Source: Aphrophora alni (Eukaryota; Arthropoda; Insecta; Hemiptera; Aphrophoridae). Taken from it: a stretch of 64,000 bases of DNA. Below, piece by piece: positions 18,008 through 28,999 of this stretch (its first letter is position 1; the number at the start of each line of letters is the position of its first letter). The position numbers and the translations under genes were made by a program. Below the pieces are notes generated by a model. That model was given only the letters and a program-made list of their open reading frames with translations, was not told the origin of the DNA and made no database searches. Location of the stretch: assembly GCA_963513935.1 (NCBI GenBank), contig OY740774.1, forward strand, positions 94,852,861 to 94,916,860, in the 5' to 3' direction.

Positions 18008-18875
18008 TCCAGGGTGATTCAAAATTCTACGGGAGCTGATTTAAAACTTAAAATAAGAAAAAAGTTTATATAACCAAGATTCGGAAACCATTAAAAATCT
18101 TTGGAATCAGATAAAATATTATCGTAAAGGATTATTTATGTAGCCTTTAACTAGTATATCAGAAAACAAAGACTTTTGTATACAATGTATACAATAGAAT
18201 TTTTAGAACATATGAAATGGAATATCACAAAATATTTACAAGAAACTTAAGATTTTCTTTTTTTAACGAAAAACCAAATGCTTTTTTTTTATTTTCAAAG
18301 GGTACAACAGCCAAGATATTTTTTTATTGTTTTATTTCTACAATAACCAAGATAGCCTAAACTAAAATATTACGGAATAATTATAAATGTTGATTATAAT
18401 ATTATATTCCATTGCCCAAAAATTTCCATAAAAAAAAATTGTTTCCCTTTACAGTTTTAAAATGGCGCCTGATATTTTAATATTTTATTGTTTTCATCTC
18501 GCTAATAACTATGTTATCCTTTGATATACATAAAACTAAAAAAAAAAAAAAATTTGATTTTAATTAAAAGAGGAAAATATTTTATAATGGTTACCATTTT
18601 CAAGATATTTTTCATTAAAAGTTTTAACGTTCGGCATTTTGAAAATATGCAAAATGAAAAAAATGATTTTCTGGTATACTGTTAAAGTGTTTAAATAATA
18701 CCTAAACCAAATTTTCACTCATTATGTTAACATCTTCCAAATATAAAATGTTTTTCCGTAAAAATATAAAATAGCCGAAAGAGGAAAAACGAAGCGTTTC
18801 CCATATACACTTTTTATCTCTAAAATGAGCTCCCGAAATATTCCATCATTGTAATTTAGAATCGTCCTTTATATT
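18008..18875. mobile_element. Probable MITE or transposon remnant with diverged inverted ends
   Basis: CCAGGGTGATTCAAAATTCT then ACGGGAGCT at 18010 resembles the reverse complement of 18815-18873 (AGGACGATTCTAAATTAC ... CGGGAGCTCATTTTA). The similarity is patchy. A transposase C-terminal piece lies just beyond, at 19022-19258. Confidence 0.45.
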
Positions 18876-19021
18876 AAAGTTCCAGAACACTAACATACAA
18901 AAGTTTATGTTAACACACAAGTTCAATCTGTTCCTCTTGATTACGCTCCGTAGCGGCTGCGCAGATGTAACATGTCTCTGAATAGACGTTGCTCCATTCT
19001 ATTTCAGTTGCCACAATCTTC

Positions 19022-19258
19022 TTACGCAAGCTTATCAATGGTTGTCGGTGGTTGTTCTAAAAAACTAGCTTCCTTCAGTATTCCCCAAACGTAAGCATCA
19101 GGTGGTGTTAAATCAGGAAAACGAGAAGGATTTGGAATGTCTACTCCACGGGATATCAAGAGGTACCACAATACTGTAGCAACCAGATTGCAAGCGATTC
19201 CGACGCTATTAGTGACATCGTCACAGTTTAAACCATATAAATAAAATGAACAATCCAT
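19022..19258 (-). pseudogene. DDE transposase C-terminal fragment
   Basis: Minus-strand frame contains SRFPDLTPPDAYVWGILKE, which matches the third-catalytic-residue block of Tc1/mariner-like transposases (P-D-L-T-P-x-D-x-x-x-W-G-x-L-K). Here the Asp is kept. Upstream residues have no family resemblance and a stop follows shortly. The fragment sits next to the element end at 18875. Confidence 0.6.
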
Positions 19259-19264
19259 GATTAT

Positions 19265-20100
19265 TATTACATTTAAAACCAGAATGATTTTTTGAACTAT
19301 AAAATTATTATTTCATATTTTTATAAGTTTTTCTATTCAGTTTCAGTAACTTCAAGATTATATCAATATTAAACAAACTATACCATTAGTTTAGTGAATT
19401 ATTAGTATTTTCTTTTTTAGGTTTAAATTCATGTTATTTTATATTGTATTAACTTTATATTTTAAGTTTTATCTAGTTTAAGACAATATTAACACAGGTT
19501 AGTAACTCACTTAGTTTTGTAAGGTCTATCTCACCCATCAGGTCAATGACGTACCCTCATGCTATAGGAGGAAACAAGTGATGAGTGGGAAGGTGGTAGG
19601 TAACAATTAATTTGTATTTCAGATTTACATGTTCGAGATTAGCAAGAGAACTTTGAAGATGAACAATACTATGGAAATGTATCGGGGTATTTGACTTAAT
19701 TCGATTTAAGAGCATAGGGGTTCCACAAAGCAGCTGAAACTCACTCTGTTGGTCACCAACATCTTCACCACATCCAGATCTTTCCGCTCCCCTTTGCTTT
19801 TCTTTCCACGGTTCTTCTTCATGGTCCTCGTCCCCGTGAGTCGTGTGTATTCTAATCCAACACCTCTATCTCTATTTCCTTCTTCTTATCTGTATGTCTG
19901 TTTTCTCTTCATTTGTTTGAACCAGTAGTTCCTAATTTGTTATATGAGAATGTAATATTCAGGCAATATTATATTAATAGTTCTTTCAAGACTATTATCA
20001 TCAGGAATATTTAACGAAATAAAACTAAATAATAATTATTGTGTTTTTGCTTGTTGTCCTTGCAATTATGATTGGTGGAATAATAAATTATTTTGAATCT
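19265..20100. other. No gene recognised
   Basis: AT-rich at first, then a more mixed stretch (19500-19900) without a supported frame. Confidence 0.4.
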
Positions 20101-20109
20101 ACTTAAAAC

Positions 20110-20632
20110 CTCCAACGAGTGTTTGGTAATTGTTTACAATTACTTTGTCACCTCTAACTTCTTTAGTATTTAGATATGATATCAACGATGGACTACAAAC
20201 TACAGATAAACATATTTGAAGGCCCGGAACAACTAGAAAATAACAGTTACACAGGGTCAAAGTCTTATCAATGCTGCGATATGAAGCGGTCCTTTGCAGT
20301 CAGTTCTAATGGCTTCGTGTTCCGGTTTCAATCCGTTTACCTAAGAAAGGTTTGACCAGGTGGTTATATAATTATCTCGCAAAGTAAGCATTATTAAAGA
20401 TACGAAAGGTTTGAAGACAATAGTCAATGGGCACCTTGTGAACCATCTCCGGACTTTAACGCCAGTAGCTCATCTGAAGATGACTTCTAAAGTAAGTATC
20501 CCACTTTTTTTATTTTTCCCGGGTCATAATAAATGTTATTCCTTTATTTACAAACATAAACATGTCAAATGTCTTCATACTAAAAAAGTTAGAGGTGACA
20601 AGTAATTGTAAACATTCACTGAGTGTTTTACC
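20110..20632. mobile_element. Element of about 520 bp with inverted ends of about 45 bp
   Basis: TGTTTACAATTACTTTGTCA CCTCTAACTT at about 20127 and the reverse complement of AAGTTAGAGGTGACAAGTAA TTGTAAACA at about 20587 match nearly exactly. No transposase frame inside. Possibly a MITE. Confidence 0.6.
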
Positions 20633-21106
20633 ACTATTTCATATGCCGCCATTTTGAAACTTTACCAAGAATTAATAATTCAACTAAACTAAGAAGGAGG
20701 TGTCAATTATTTTAGATCAGTTTTTCTAACGAGAGATTTTCTTTTAACGCTACAGCGTTTACAATACTATTGGACTACTCTACTGTACTTATTGTTGAGT
20801 TAATGATCTCGAAAACTCAAAATTGATTTATGTGTATTTTTGTCAGTCTTACAAGTTGTGAAATCCAATTTTAATATTGTCTCGAGTGAGATTTTATTGT
20901 TTACAATTTTGAACACTAGTCAATAATCGAACGGAAAGCGATGGTTAATGAATTTAGCCGAGATCTTTATTGATAGAGTTTTCCATCAAAAATCGGATCC
21001 TATACAATTTGGTAAACGCATAATGTATACAATTACGAACAAGTATTATTCCAGAAGCCTTGCTACTTTATCTTACATTTAGTGTGTTTTTTGTCATAGA
21101 GTAGAT

Positions 21107-21267
21107 TATAATAATGCTTATTAAATGTTGAGCTTGACTTATGAGAAAAACTATACAGTATAACAAACACACAGAACACAATTCTCATAAAAAATTTTTA
21201 AAAAAATGTTTACTTTTTTTTTATGAGAATTGTGTTCTGTGTGTTTTTTATACTGTATAATAATGCT
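21107..21267. repeat. Strong hairpin of about 40 bp arms between 12-bp direct repeats
   Basis: Arm TACAGTATAACAAACACACA GAACACAATTCTCATAAAAA (from 21154) pairs with its inverted copy ending at about 21258, around a loop of about 25 bases. TATAATAATGCT occurs at 21107-21118 and 21256-21267, possibly a target duplication. Transcribed, it would form a long near-perfect stem. Confidence 0.75.
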
Positions 21268-22250
21268 ATTGATATTCAACACACATAACAACATAAGATG
21301 ATGTAAAATCCTGCTTAATTTCCATTTTTAGGTGCGTTTAATTGTAATTGCAGCAACACCCTCGAAAGGCGTGGTGTTGTCTTATATTCAGACACGTGCA
21401 TACATGTATATTTTTTAAATATATTAAATAAACATCAATTGTTCTTATTCAATTTTTTTTTTTTTTAATAGATACGATGAGGTGTTTTTATTATTAATTT
21501 AATTTATTCGGACTTTCTTTTTAGTTGTTGTTTTAAGGCGAAAAACACTGCGATCATGAAAACAATTTGATAATTGCCTAGCCCCATCACGCAACGTAAC
21601 AAAAGCAAGTTCTCTAAACGTACAGTAATGTCTAAAACTCGTAATTGTGTATATCACTACATTATTGACGTCGACTATAAACGTTCTCTATAGATTCCAA
21701 AAATATTGGTTAACTTAAAAAGAATAAAAGTTTATTGAAGTTCATATGATAAGCCTACAATACAACCTTCAAAAACAGGTAAATTTTTACACATTTAAAA
21801 TCTGCTTCCCATTGGTAGCACTCAGAATAGTTTTCTATGCTAATTAATGAAATACAATCTGTAACTTTAACATAAAATTAGGTTAGGTTAGGTTAGATTA
21901 GATTAACTTAAAGACGACGTTCAATGTACAATTTTCTTTATTTACTCTTAATTACAATTATATCGTTTAAATTACGTCTTTTACAATAGTTCCAACAGCC
22001 GATTTTTACCGAAAATACATTCTGTTTGGGTATTTACTGACTACATTTTAGTAAATGGTTTACAAAAATTGTTGGTCAATTTTTTTTACAATCGGATTTT
22101 TGAGTTTATATCTTATTACAGGTATCCCAAAATTTTTGTTATTGAAAATTATAATAATAATTCGAATTTGCCCCTAACCACAATCACTAGAAACTTAATA
22201 AAACACAATTATCTGATTATTTGTTCTTTATTAATTATATCCACTTAATG

Positions 22251-22293
22251 CCCTGATGTACATTTCGATAACATGGTTATCATCATCGGAGGG
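22251..22293 (-). ncRNA. Hammerhead-ribozyme-like motif, left foldback arm
   Basis: Read on the minus strand: stem I CCCT, core CCGATGA, T, stem II GATAAC-CAT-GTTATC, GAAA, stem III as the self-pairing ATGTACAT (sharing the last A of GAAA), TC before the cut, then stem I AGGG. This is the minimal type I layout known from Penelope-like elements and retrozymes. The core has C where the consensus CTGATGA has T, and there is one extra T before stem II, so activity is doubtful. Confidence 0.5.
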
Positions 22294-22607
22294 TCTTACT
22301 TATAAACTAAATCTAACCTTACATATCTACTAATGAAATAAAATTAAACCTAAAACTATGATAACCTGAGTGCAAGCTAAAATCCCTCCCACTCCACAGA
22401 TCAGTTGGCCAGTAAGATAGAGGCTTGGGCTGGCCCTTTTTCAAGTTATTGTTATATGTCTTTTACCTATGGAGTACCTCTAACAAAGCTAATGAGAACA
22501 GGTGACCTACTCCTTACAAAAGTCTTTATAACTTGACAAAACAAAATAATGTGACTACTTAATTTATTACATATGTATTTTCCCTAGATTACTAAGAAAG
22601 TTAATAT

Positions 22608-22657
<50 letters not shown>

Positions 22658-22899
22658 CTTACATCACTGTAATTGAATACATATGTTACATTGATATACA
22701 TAATATATATTTTACAACTAATAAAATACATATTTAAATTCTAACTTAACCTGTTACGTAAATAAATAGACCTTACCTTACTGGTCAACTGATCTGTGGA
22801 GTGGGAGGGATTTTAGCTTGCACTCAGGTTATCATAGTTTTAGGTTTATATTTATTTCATTAGTAGATATGTAAGGTTAGATTTAGTTTATAAGCAAGA

Positions 22900-22941
22900 C
22901 CCTCCGATGATGATACCATGTTATCGAAATGTACATCAGGG
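22900..22941 (+). ncRNA. Hammerhead-ribozyme-like motif, right foldback arm
   Basis: Same layout as in the left arm (CCCT, CCGATGA, stem II, GAAA, TGTACA, TC, AGGG), but stem II has lost one base (GATA-CCATG-TTATC region). The shared T-to-C core change dates from before the two arms diverged. Confidence 0.5.
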
Positions 22942-23789
22942 CATTAAGTGGATATAATTAATAAAGAACAATTAATCAGATAATTGTGTTTTATTAAGTT
23001 TCTAGTGATTGTGATTAGGGGCAAATTCGAATTATTATTGTGAATTTCATCACAGTGCTCAACAAGATTGTATCTATTGAAAATTATGAAAAAATTCCCT
23101 AAATATGGCAAAAAAATGCCCACATTACAAATTAGATTAAAATTGGTCAACCCGTTTGTGCTGTAGAGTTCTTAAACAAACGATAGATAAAGAGAGAAAA
23201 GGATTTTTTGACCCATCATATAAATTCTCTAAATTATGTAATATGATTAAAATAATAACTTGTCTTTCCATTCTTGAATGCTTGTGTTTTAATTTGTGAT
23301 ATCTCCTTGCCACATCCCTAACCAAAGTAAACCCAGTTTGGTAAATTGAGGAAATTCCGTTACTACCAGTTTCCTTAGAGATAAATTAACTTCAAAGATA
23401 AATTCCAGTCTAACAATAACGTTTTTATGAATTAATCCCATTTCCAACATTCATTCTTTCAAATATTATTAATGACTTGAGGTATTTTAAACGGATGTTA
23501 GCGGTAAGTATAACAGTTCTTTCATACTTTCCACAATTTTATTCATATCTATTGTGATCATGTGAAGTTCATAACTTACTGCTTATTAGTTTTGTAGTTT
23601 AATTTTTTTTTGTTGACAACCCTAAATTTGCGTCCATTTATAAAATGCTAACATGAGCGTGATTTTATTTATAAATATCTAAAGAAATTTGTTAAAAACT
23701 CTCAATTAACAGTAAATGAAACAGTCCAATTGCAACAATAAGCTAACACTCCAACAAGCGTGCCCTCAGAGGTTTGTAGTGATTACAGG

Positions 23790-23920
23790 TGTGACAATCC
23801 TAGCTGGTCTCGTGTTAGATTCTTCTTTTTCATCTTTCCTATCAAATCGCTTTTGACCAACTCTTGTTCTATTCCAGCTCTAACACAATTACAGTATTCA
23901 ATAACTACGGGCATTTTTTC
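23790..23920 (+). repeat. SINE-1 copy in unit A
   Basis: CTAGCTGGTCTCGTGTTAGA TTCTTC, then GACCAACTCTTGTTCTATTC and a CAGTATTCAATA tail. It sits at the same place relative to unit landmarks as the copies at 32905 and 38540, so it was inserted before the segment duplicated. Confidence 0.8.
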
Positions 23921-23994
23921 TTATTAATGTAAATATTATATTTATACTTCATGTTATAAATGAAAATATTCTTCTCTTGTATTATATGAATAAC

Positions 23995-25558
23995 TAGCTG
24001 TTACCAACGGCTACGTACGCGAATATTTCAGATTCAAGATTTTTAGCACAACTCTATTACGCTTATACAGATCTACCTCCAAACTATGTTTAAAAAAATC
24101 ATAGATCTAAGCTTGATGGATCCAGAGATATGTTTAGGGGTAAAAACACCCTTGGAGTGGAACATTTTCAAAATTCTATATTAGTACGCGTCTACATACT
24201 TACTCAAAAACATGTTAAAAATTTGTAGCTCTAGTCTTCATAGATCCAGAGATATGCTTTAGGGGTAAAAACACCCTTGGAGTGGAACATTTAAAATAAA
24301 AATCCTTTCTTAGTACCCGTCTACAGACATACCCCAAACCATGTTAAAATCTTCATATATCTAGGCTTCATGGATCCAAAGATATGCTTTAGGGGTAAAA
24401 AAACTCTTGGAGTGGAACATTATAAACAAATCCTTTCTTAGTACCCGTCTACAGACCTACCCCAAACCATGTTAAAATATTCATAGATCTAGGCTTCATG
24501 GATCCAGAGATATGCTTTAGGGGTAAAAAAACTCTTGGAGTGGAACATTTAAAATAAAAATCCTTTCTTAGTACCCGTCTACAGACCTACCCCAAACCAT
24601 GTTAAAATCTTCATATATCTAGGCTTCATGGATCCAGAGATATGCTTTAGGGGTGAAAAAAAACCCTTGGAGTAGAACATTAAAAAAATCATTTCTTAGT
24701 ACCCGTCTACAGACCTACCCCAAACCATGTTAAAATCTTCATAGATCTAGGCTTCATGGATCCAGATATGCTTTAGGGGTAAAAAAAACTCTTGGAGTGG
24801 AACATTAAAAAAAATCCTTTCTTAGTACCCGTCTACAGACCTACCCCAAACCATGTTAAAATATTCATAGATCTAGGCTTCATGGATCCAGAGATATGCT
24901 TTAGGGGTAAAAAAACTCTTGGAGTGGAACATTTAAAATAAAAATCCTTTCTTAGTACCCGTCTACAGACCTACCCCAAACCATGTTAAAAAATTCATAG
25001 GTTTAGACTTCTTGGATCCAGACATATGCTTTTGGGGTAAAAAAAACTCTTGGAGTGGAACATTAAAAACAAATCCTTTCTTAGTACCCGTCTACAGACC
25101 TACCCCTAACCATGTTAAAATCTTCATAGATCTAGACTTCTTGGATCCAGAGATATGCTTTAGGGGTAAAAAAACTCTTGGAGTGGAACATTAAAAAAAA
25201 TCCTTTCTTAGTACACGTCTACAGACCTACCTCAAACCATGTTAAAATATTCATAGATCTAGGCTTCATGGATCCAGAGATATGCTTTAAGGATAAAAAA
25301 AAACTCTTGGAGTGGAACATTAAAAAAAATCCTTTCTTATTACCCGTCTACAGACCTACCCCAAACCATGTTAAAATCTTCATATATCTAGGCTTCATGG
25401 ATCTAGAGATATGCTTTATGAGTAAAAAACACCCTTGAAATTGATCATTCGTACCCTATTCTTCGTACTCGTCTACAGACCTACCCCAAACCATGTTGAA
25501 ATGTTGATAGCTCTAGGCTTCTTGGATCCAGAGATTTCGTAATCAGTCAGTGGGTTTG
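23995..25558 (+). mobile_element. Element with ACTAGCT start and an expanded 128-bp internal repeat
   Basis: It starts ACTAGCTGTTACC and ends GATTTCGTAATCAGTCAGTG then GGTTTGACTT, followed by TA. The reverse-strand copy at 46450-46820 has the same start and the same end before a (TA)n tail, with only one internal unit. The terminal form suggests a truncated non-LTR or Penelope-like element, but no coding sequence supports a class. Confidence 0.65.
24050..25540. repeat. 128-bp tandem repeat, about 12 copies
   Basis: TAGTACCCGTCTACAGACCT and GGATCCAGAGATATGCTTTA recur at 24311, 24439, 24569, 24697, 24823, 24953, 25082, 25210 and 25339 (steps 126-130). Length differences come mainly from A-runs. 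The weak repeated frame (VYRPTPNHVKIFIDL) is not kept across units and is not considered coding. Confidence 0.93.
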
Positions 25559-25563
25559 ACTTA

Positions 25564-26822
25564 TACAGGGTGTCCAGTAAGTATTGACCAAAACTTCACG
25601 AGGTTATACTATAGGTAAAAACAAACAATTTTCACCATATAATGTATAGTCCTATCTTGCTTTGTTTTCTGTTTATCTGTCTGTATGTGTTTTTTAGAAA
25701 AAAATTTCTATCTTAAAAATGGTTTGAGATATCAAGTTGAAACTTTTTACATTTAATGACCTTATTGGTGTGCATCTTAGATAAAAGTTTCAAATTAATA
25801 TCATTTACAGAAACAAAATGGCGGTCATTTAAAATGTTCAAATCCTAATAACTTTAAAACGAGTGATGTTACACAAAAAAGGCAAGAGACATAAAAAATA
25901 GCCACTTTTAATACAAGCATTTTGGTACCTGGTTTATTGATCTAAGATAAGTAGTAAGAGAAATAAGTAAGATTTTCCAAGTAAACTTAACGCAGTGTAT
26001 GAAAATCAATGGATCGGACGCAGTGGTCCTGTCCCTTGGCCCCCAAGATCCCTGGATATCACACCGATGTATTTTTTTGTTTGGGGACACATGAAACAAT
26101 TTGTGTATTCCACTCCTGTTCCAGATGTCATGGATTTGGTTGCTCGCATTGTTGAAGCTGCTGCAGCAATTCAGGAGCAAAATCATTTTGAACATATCCG
26201 GCGGTCAGCTTTACAGCGATTTACACTGTGCAATCAGCAGAGAGGAGGTCACATTGAACATTTGCTTTGAAATCATAATTAGGTTTTCTTACTTGTTGTT
26301 TCTTTAATGTCACTTGTGTTTTACAGTTCAGGTAATATTATTTGTTGCTTGTTGTGACATGAATTCTTCATCATTATTGGAAAATACATTGCAATTATGA
26401 ATAAAACACAAATCTTTACTTGGGAAATCTTACTTATTTCTGTTACTACTTATCTTAGATCAATAAACCATGTATTAAAAGGGGCTATTTTTTATGTATC
26501 TTGCCTTTTTTTTGTAACATCACTCGTTTTAAAGTTATTAGGATTTGAACATTTTAAATGACCGCCATTTTGTTTCTGTAAATGATATTATTTTGAAACT
26601 TTTATCTAAAATGCACACTAATAAGGTCATTAAATGTAAAAAGTTTCAACTTGATATCTCAAACCATTTTTAAGATAGAAATTTTTTTCTAAAAAACACA
26701 TACAGACAGATAGACAGAAAACAAAGCAAGATAGGACTATACATTATATGGTGAAAATTGTTCGTTTTTACCTATAGTATAACCTCGTGAAGTTTTGGTC
26801 AATACTTACGGGACACCCTGTA
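25564..26822 (+). mobile_element. DDE transposon, 1255 bp, about 420-bp inverted ends, TA target
   Basis: CAGGGTGTCCAGTAAGTATT at 25566 is the inverse of the right end at 26820 (CCCGTAAGTATT form), and TA flanks both sides. The arms match inward to about 25987 and 26402 (for example GATCTAAGATAAGTAGTAA). The target TA appears to be the (TA)-rich tail of the preceding element, a nested insertion. The centre is the last part of a transposase gene. Confidence 0.9.
25995..26270 (+). pseudogene. Transposase C-terminus inside the 420-bp-arm element
   Basis: The frame contains GPVPWPPRSLDITPMYFFVW, then VPDVMDLVARIVEAAAAI and CNQQRGGHIEHLL ending at a normal-looking stop. The block corresponds to WPPRSPDLTPxDFFLW of insect DDE transposases; P-D-L is changed to L-D-I and the catalytic Asp is Tyr. 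Everything N-terminal is replaced by the inverted arm. It cannot be active and was probably mobilised in trans. Confidence 0.85.
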
Positions 26823-27429
26823 TATAATATATAGACGAAAGAAGGTTAATTTGACTGCAGTGTAGTGGTTGTATCCCCAGAACAAGTTGGTGAAGTTAAC
26901 ATTTTGTCGATAAGTTTATATGTAGCCTACTAAGTCTTGTGTGACTTGGAAACATTTCGTTATATATTTTGTATGTTATTGTTGTTGGATTCGATTTATT
27001 GGTTTATGTTACGAAGCATTTTACGTTCTGTGTTTGTAAAGGAGATGATACTTCCTTTAGAAAAACATATAAAACTAAACACAACGCTTCAACGACTTTG
27101 TCATAATTTTCAGTTGTTGCTTGATTACTGAAACCCAAGAGTAGATACACTCTAAAACTTTGCATAGGCGCTCTTTGTTTTCATGAAACTGTTTTTCATT
27201 TCTATCTTGTGTACGGATAAATCGATTTTTGTAAGTTTTTGTTAAAAATTCTATTAAAAATAAAAATATATACAGTAAATATTTAACTTGAATGTTAATA
27301 TTAATATTATATAGACATGCTTATATATTTTTATCTAAGTAACATCTAAATTTCAAACTAATATGTCTCGGTTATTTCTACTGTATCGGTAATGATGGAT
27401 TGTTCATATTTTTATATCTTTTAATAAGA

Positions 27430-27800
27430 CGTTTGCCATAATTTCGATAAAGATATACGATTGTGTTGTTTATCACACATTAGTCATCATGTCATTCATT
27501 TCGTAGCAAACATTGTTGATTTTGGAATCTTAAAGTAAATTATACATTGTTTGGACTCACGTTTTCTTGTTATGAAGTGTAAAATAAAAAATATATTACA
27601 GATTTATTTTAAAATATCAAATTAAATAAATGAACGTTTTATTAAGTGAAACACAGTAGGTAACTCATGCGGGTGGCCACGGCAGGTACCGGCCTGTACT
27701 AATTACTCTGGGCGCCTGTGTGATGGCGCGTGCGTTAGAGTGAGGCGACCATTCATTGAGGTACAATCCCCTTTGGATAGCAGTATAGGAGTAATTACTA
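27430..27800 (+). repeat. Dispersed repeat family R, copy 2
   Basis: Matches 9130-9490 and the reverse of 53210-53475 over TTTCGATAAAGATATACGAT, TCATTTCGTAGCAAACATTG and CAGTAGGTAACTCATGCGGG TGG. The GC-richer end is longer here. Confidence 0.7.
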
Positions 27801-28011
27801 GATAGACAAAAGGTCGTTCATGCTGGTAAAACGTTAGGTTACTACTCCCTTGGCGCGTAACCTTATTAGTTAGTTGACCAGTGTTGCCGTTCTTTGTGTT
27901 GTGTAGTCTCAGTTATTTTGGCTATTTAGGCCACGATTTAAACCTAGCTTTAGACCTTGGTTTGTACGACTTTTACTTTTGAACAAGGCTATTTTTTGTT
28001 TGTATACTTTT

Positions 28012-28275
28012 CCCCTCTATCCACCCATATTTTCGGTTTTCTTTCTATTGGCATATCCAAAACTCGTTTAACGATTTTCTGATTAGTCACTCCCAACTTC
28101 TCCACCCATGTTTTCGGTTTTCTTTCTATTGGCCTATCTAAAACTCATTTAACTTGTTTAAGATTAATCACTCCCCCTCTCTCCACCCATGTTTTCAGTT
28201 TTCTTTCTATTGGCCTATCTAAAACTCGTATAACTTGTTTACGTTTAGTCACCCCCCCCCTCCTTCACCCTTGTA
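28012..28275. repeat. 81-bp tandem repeat, 3.2 copies
   Basis: TCCACCCAT followed by TTTCGGTTTTCTTTCTATTG G starts at 28020, 28101 and 28182. It ends in a C9 run. Confidence 0.88.
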
Positions 28276-28399
28276 ATTTTTATACTAAATTAATGGTTTA
28301 TGTTTAGAATATTAAAATAAAATTTAAAAAATAATATTAAAGATATTTTTAATGGTGGAGAAAATTGTATTGTTTTTCATTTTATACGTTGTGTTGTAG

Positions 28400-28863
28400 A
28401 TGAAATAGGATCAGGACAGTCAGGAATCCATTCTGAAACAATAACTAGAAGCATCATAAACAATTTAAATTATTCAGGAGTTAAAAATAAAAATACCAAT
28501 TTTTCTATGAATAGTTATTTAGCATTTAGGAAAATTTTAATCGCTATTATTAAGTGCAGAAATATAATAATTTTCACATATTTTGATGTATTTTATTTGA
28601 CTTGTTACAAAACTATGTTAAAACGGCAGTCACTAGATTTTGAACCTGTTTGAAATATATTGTTAGTTAAAGAATCAATACTAGATAATGCTTCAAACCA
28701 AATTGAAGAAAATAAGACAAAAATTGTGACTTCTATGTCACAACACTCTGCATATAAAGAGTTGAAATTAAATCCGGAACTTTCCCAATACTTAATTATT
28801 AATTGGTACACAAATTGTCTAACTCGCCCATCTTCAAAACAAATAAAAATAAACCAAAACTAA
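28400..28863 (+). pseudogene. Relic of a plus-strand coding sequence shared by units A, B, C
   Basis: I do not recognise the product. In unit A a frame from about 28666 to 28863 reads VKESILDNASNQIEENKTKI, then AYKELKLNPELSQYL and NCLTRPSSK. The homologous stretches near 33910-34030 and 40235-40430 are broken by stops and gaps. Upstream, a segment read as GQSGIDSETI (33690-33730 in B) is preceded by TTGTAG and followed by GTAAAT, like an exon. It could be a decayed host gene or an old transposon. Low-complexity AT flanks make a chance frame possible, but the shared reading in diverged copies argues against that. Confidence 0.4.
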
Positions 28864-28999
28864 TTATCACCAAAAATGTTAGTTCTGTAATTGTCACTCA
28901 AAAAGTGTAAATGAATCTTTTCGACGTGTTTGGGAAAAAATTATATATAATTAAATGTAATCCAAACTTTCTTCGTTTATTTCGACGTTGGAGTAAATA

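Larger units (their letters stand above)
22153..23039. mobile_element. Foldback element, 264-bp arms, about 95% identical
   Basis: The left arm 22153-22416 and right arm 22777-23039 are reverse complements from AATAATAATTCGAATTTG to CAGTTG.CCAGTAAG. The 360-base centre contains a (TA)n tract at 22609-22651. No coding sequence. Each arm carries a hammerhead-ribozyme-like motif near its middle. It is inserted in unit A and absent from units B and C. Confidence 0.88.

Noticed and set aside
25012..25438. Repeat protein in the 128-bp array (VYRPTPNHVKIFIDL)
   Set aside because: The frame breaks in most units through A-run length changes.
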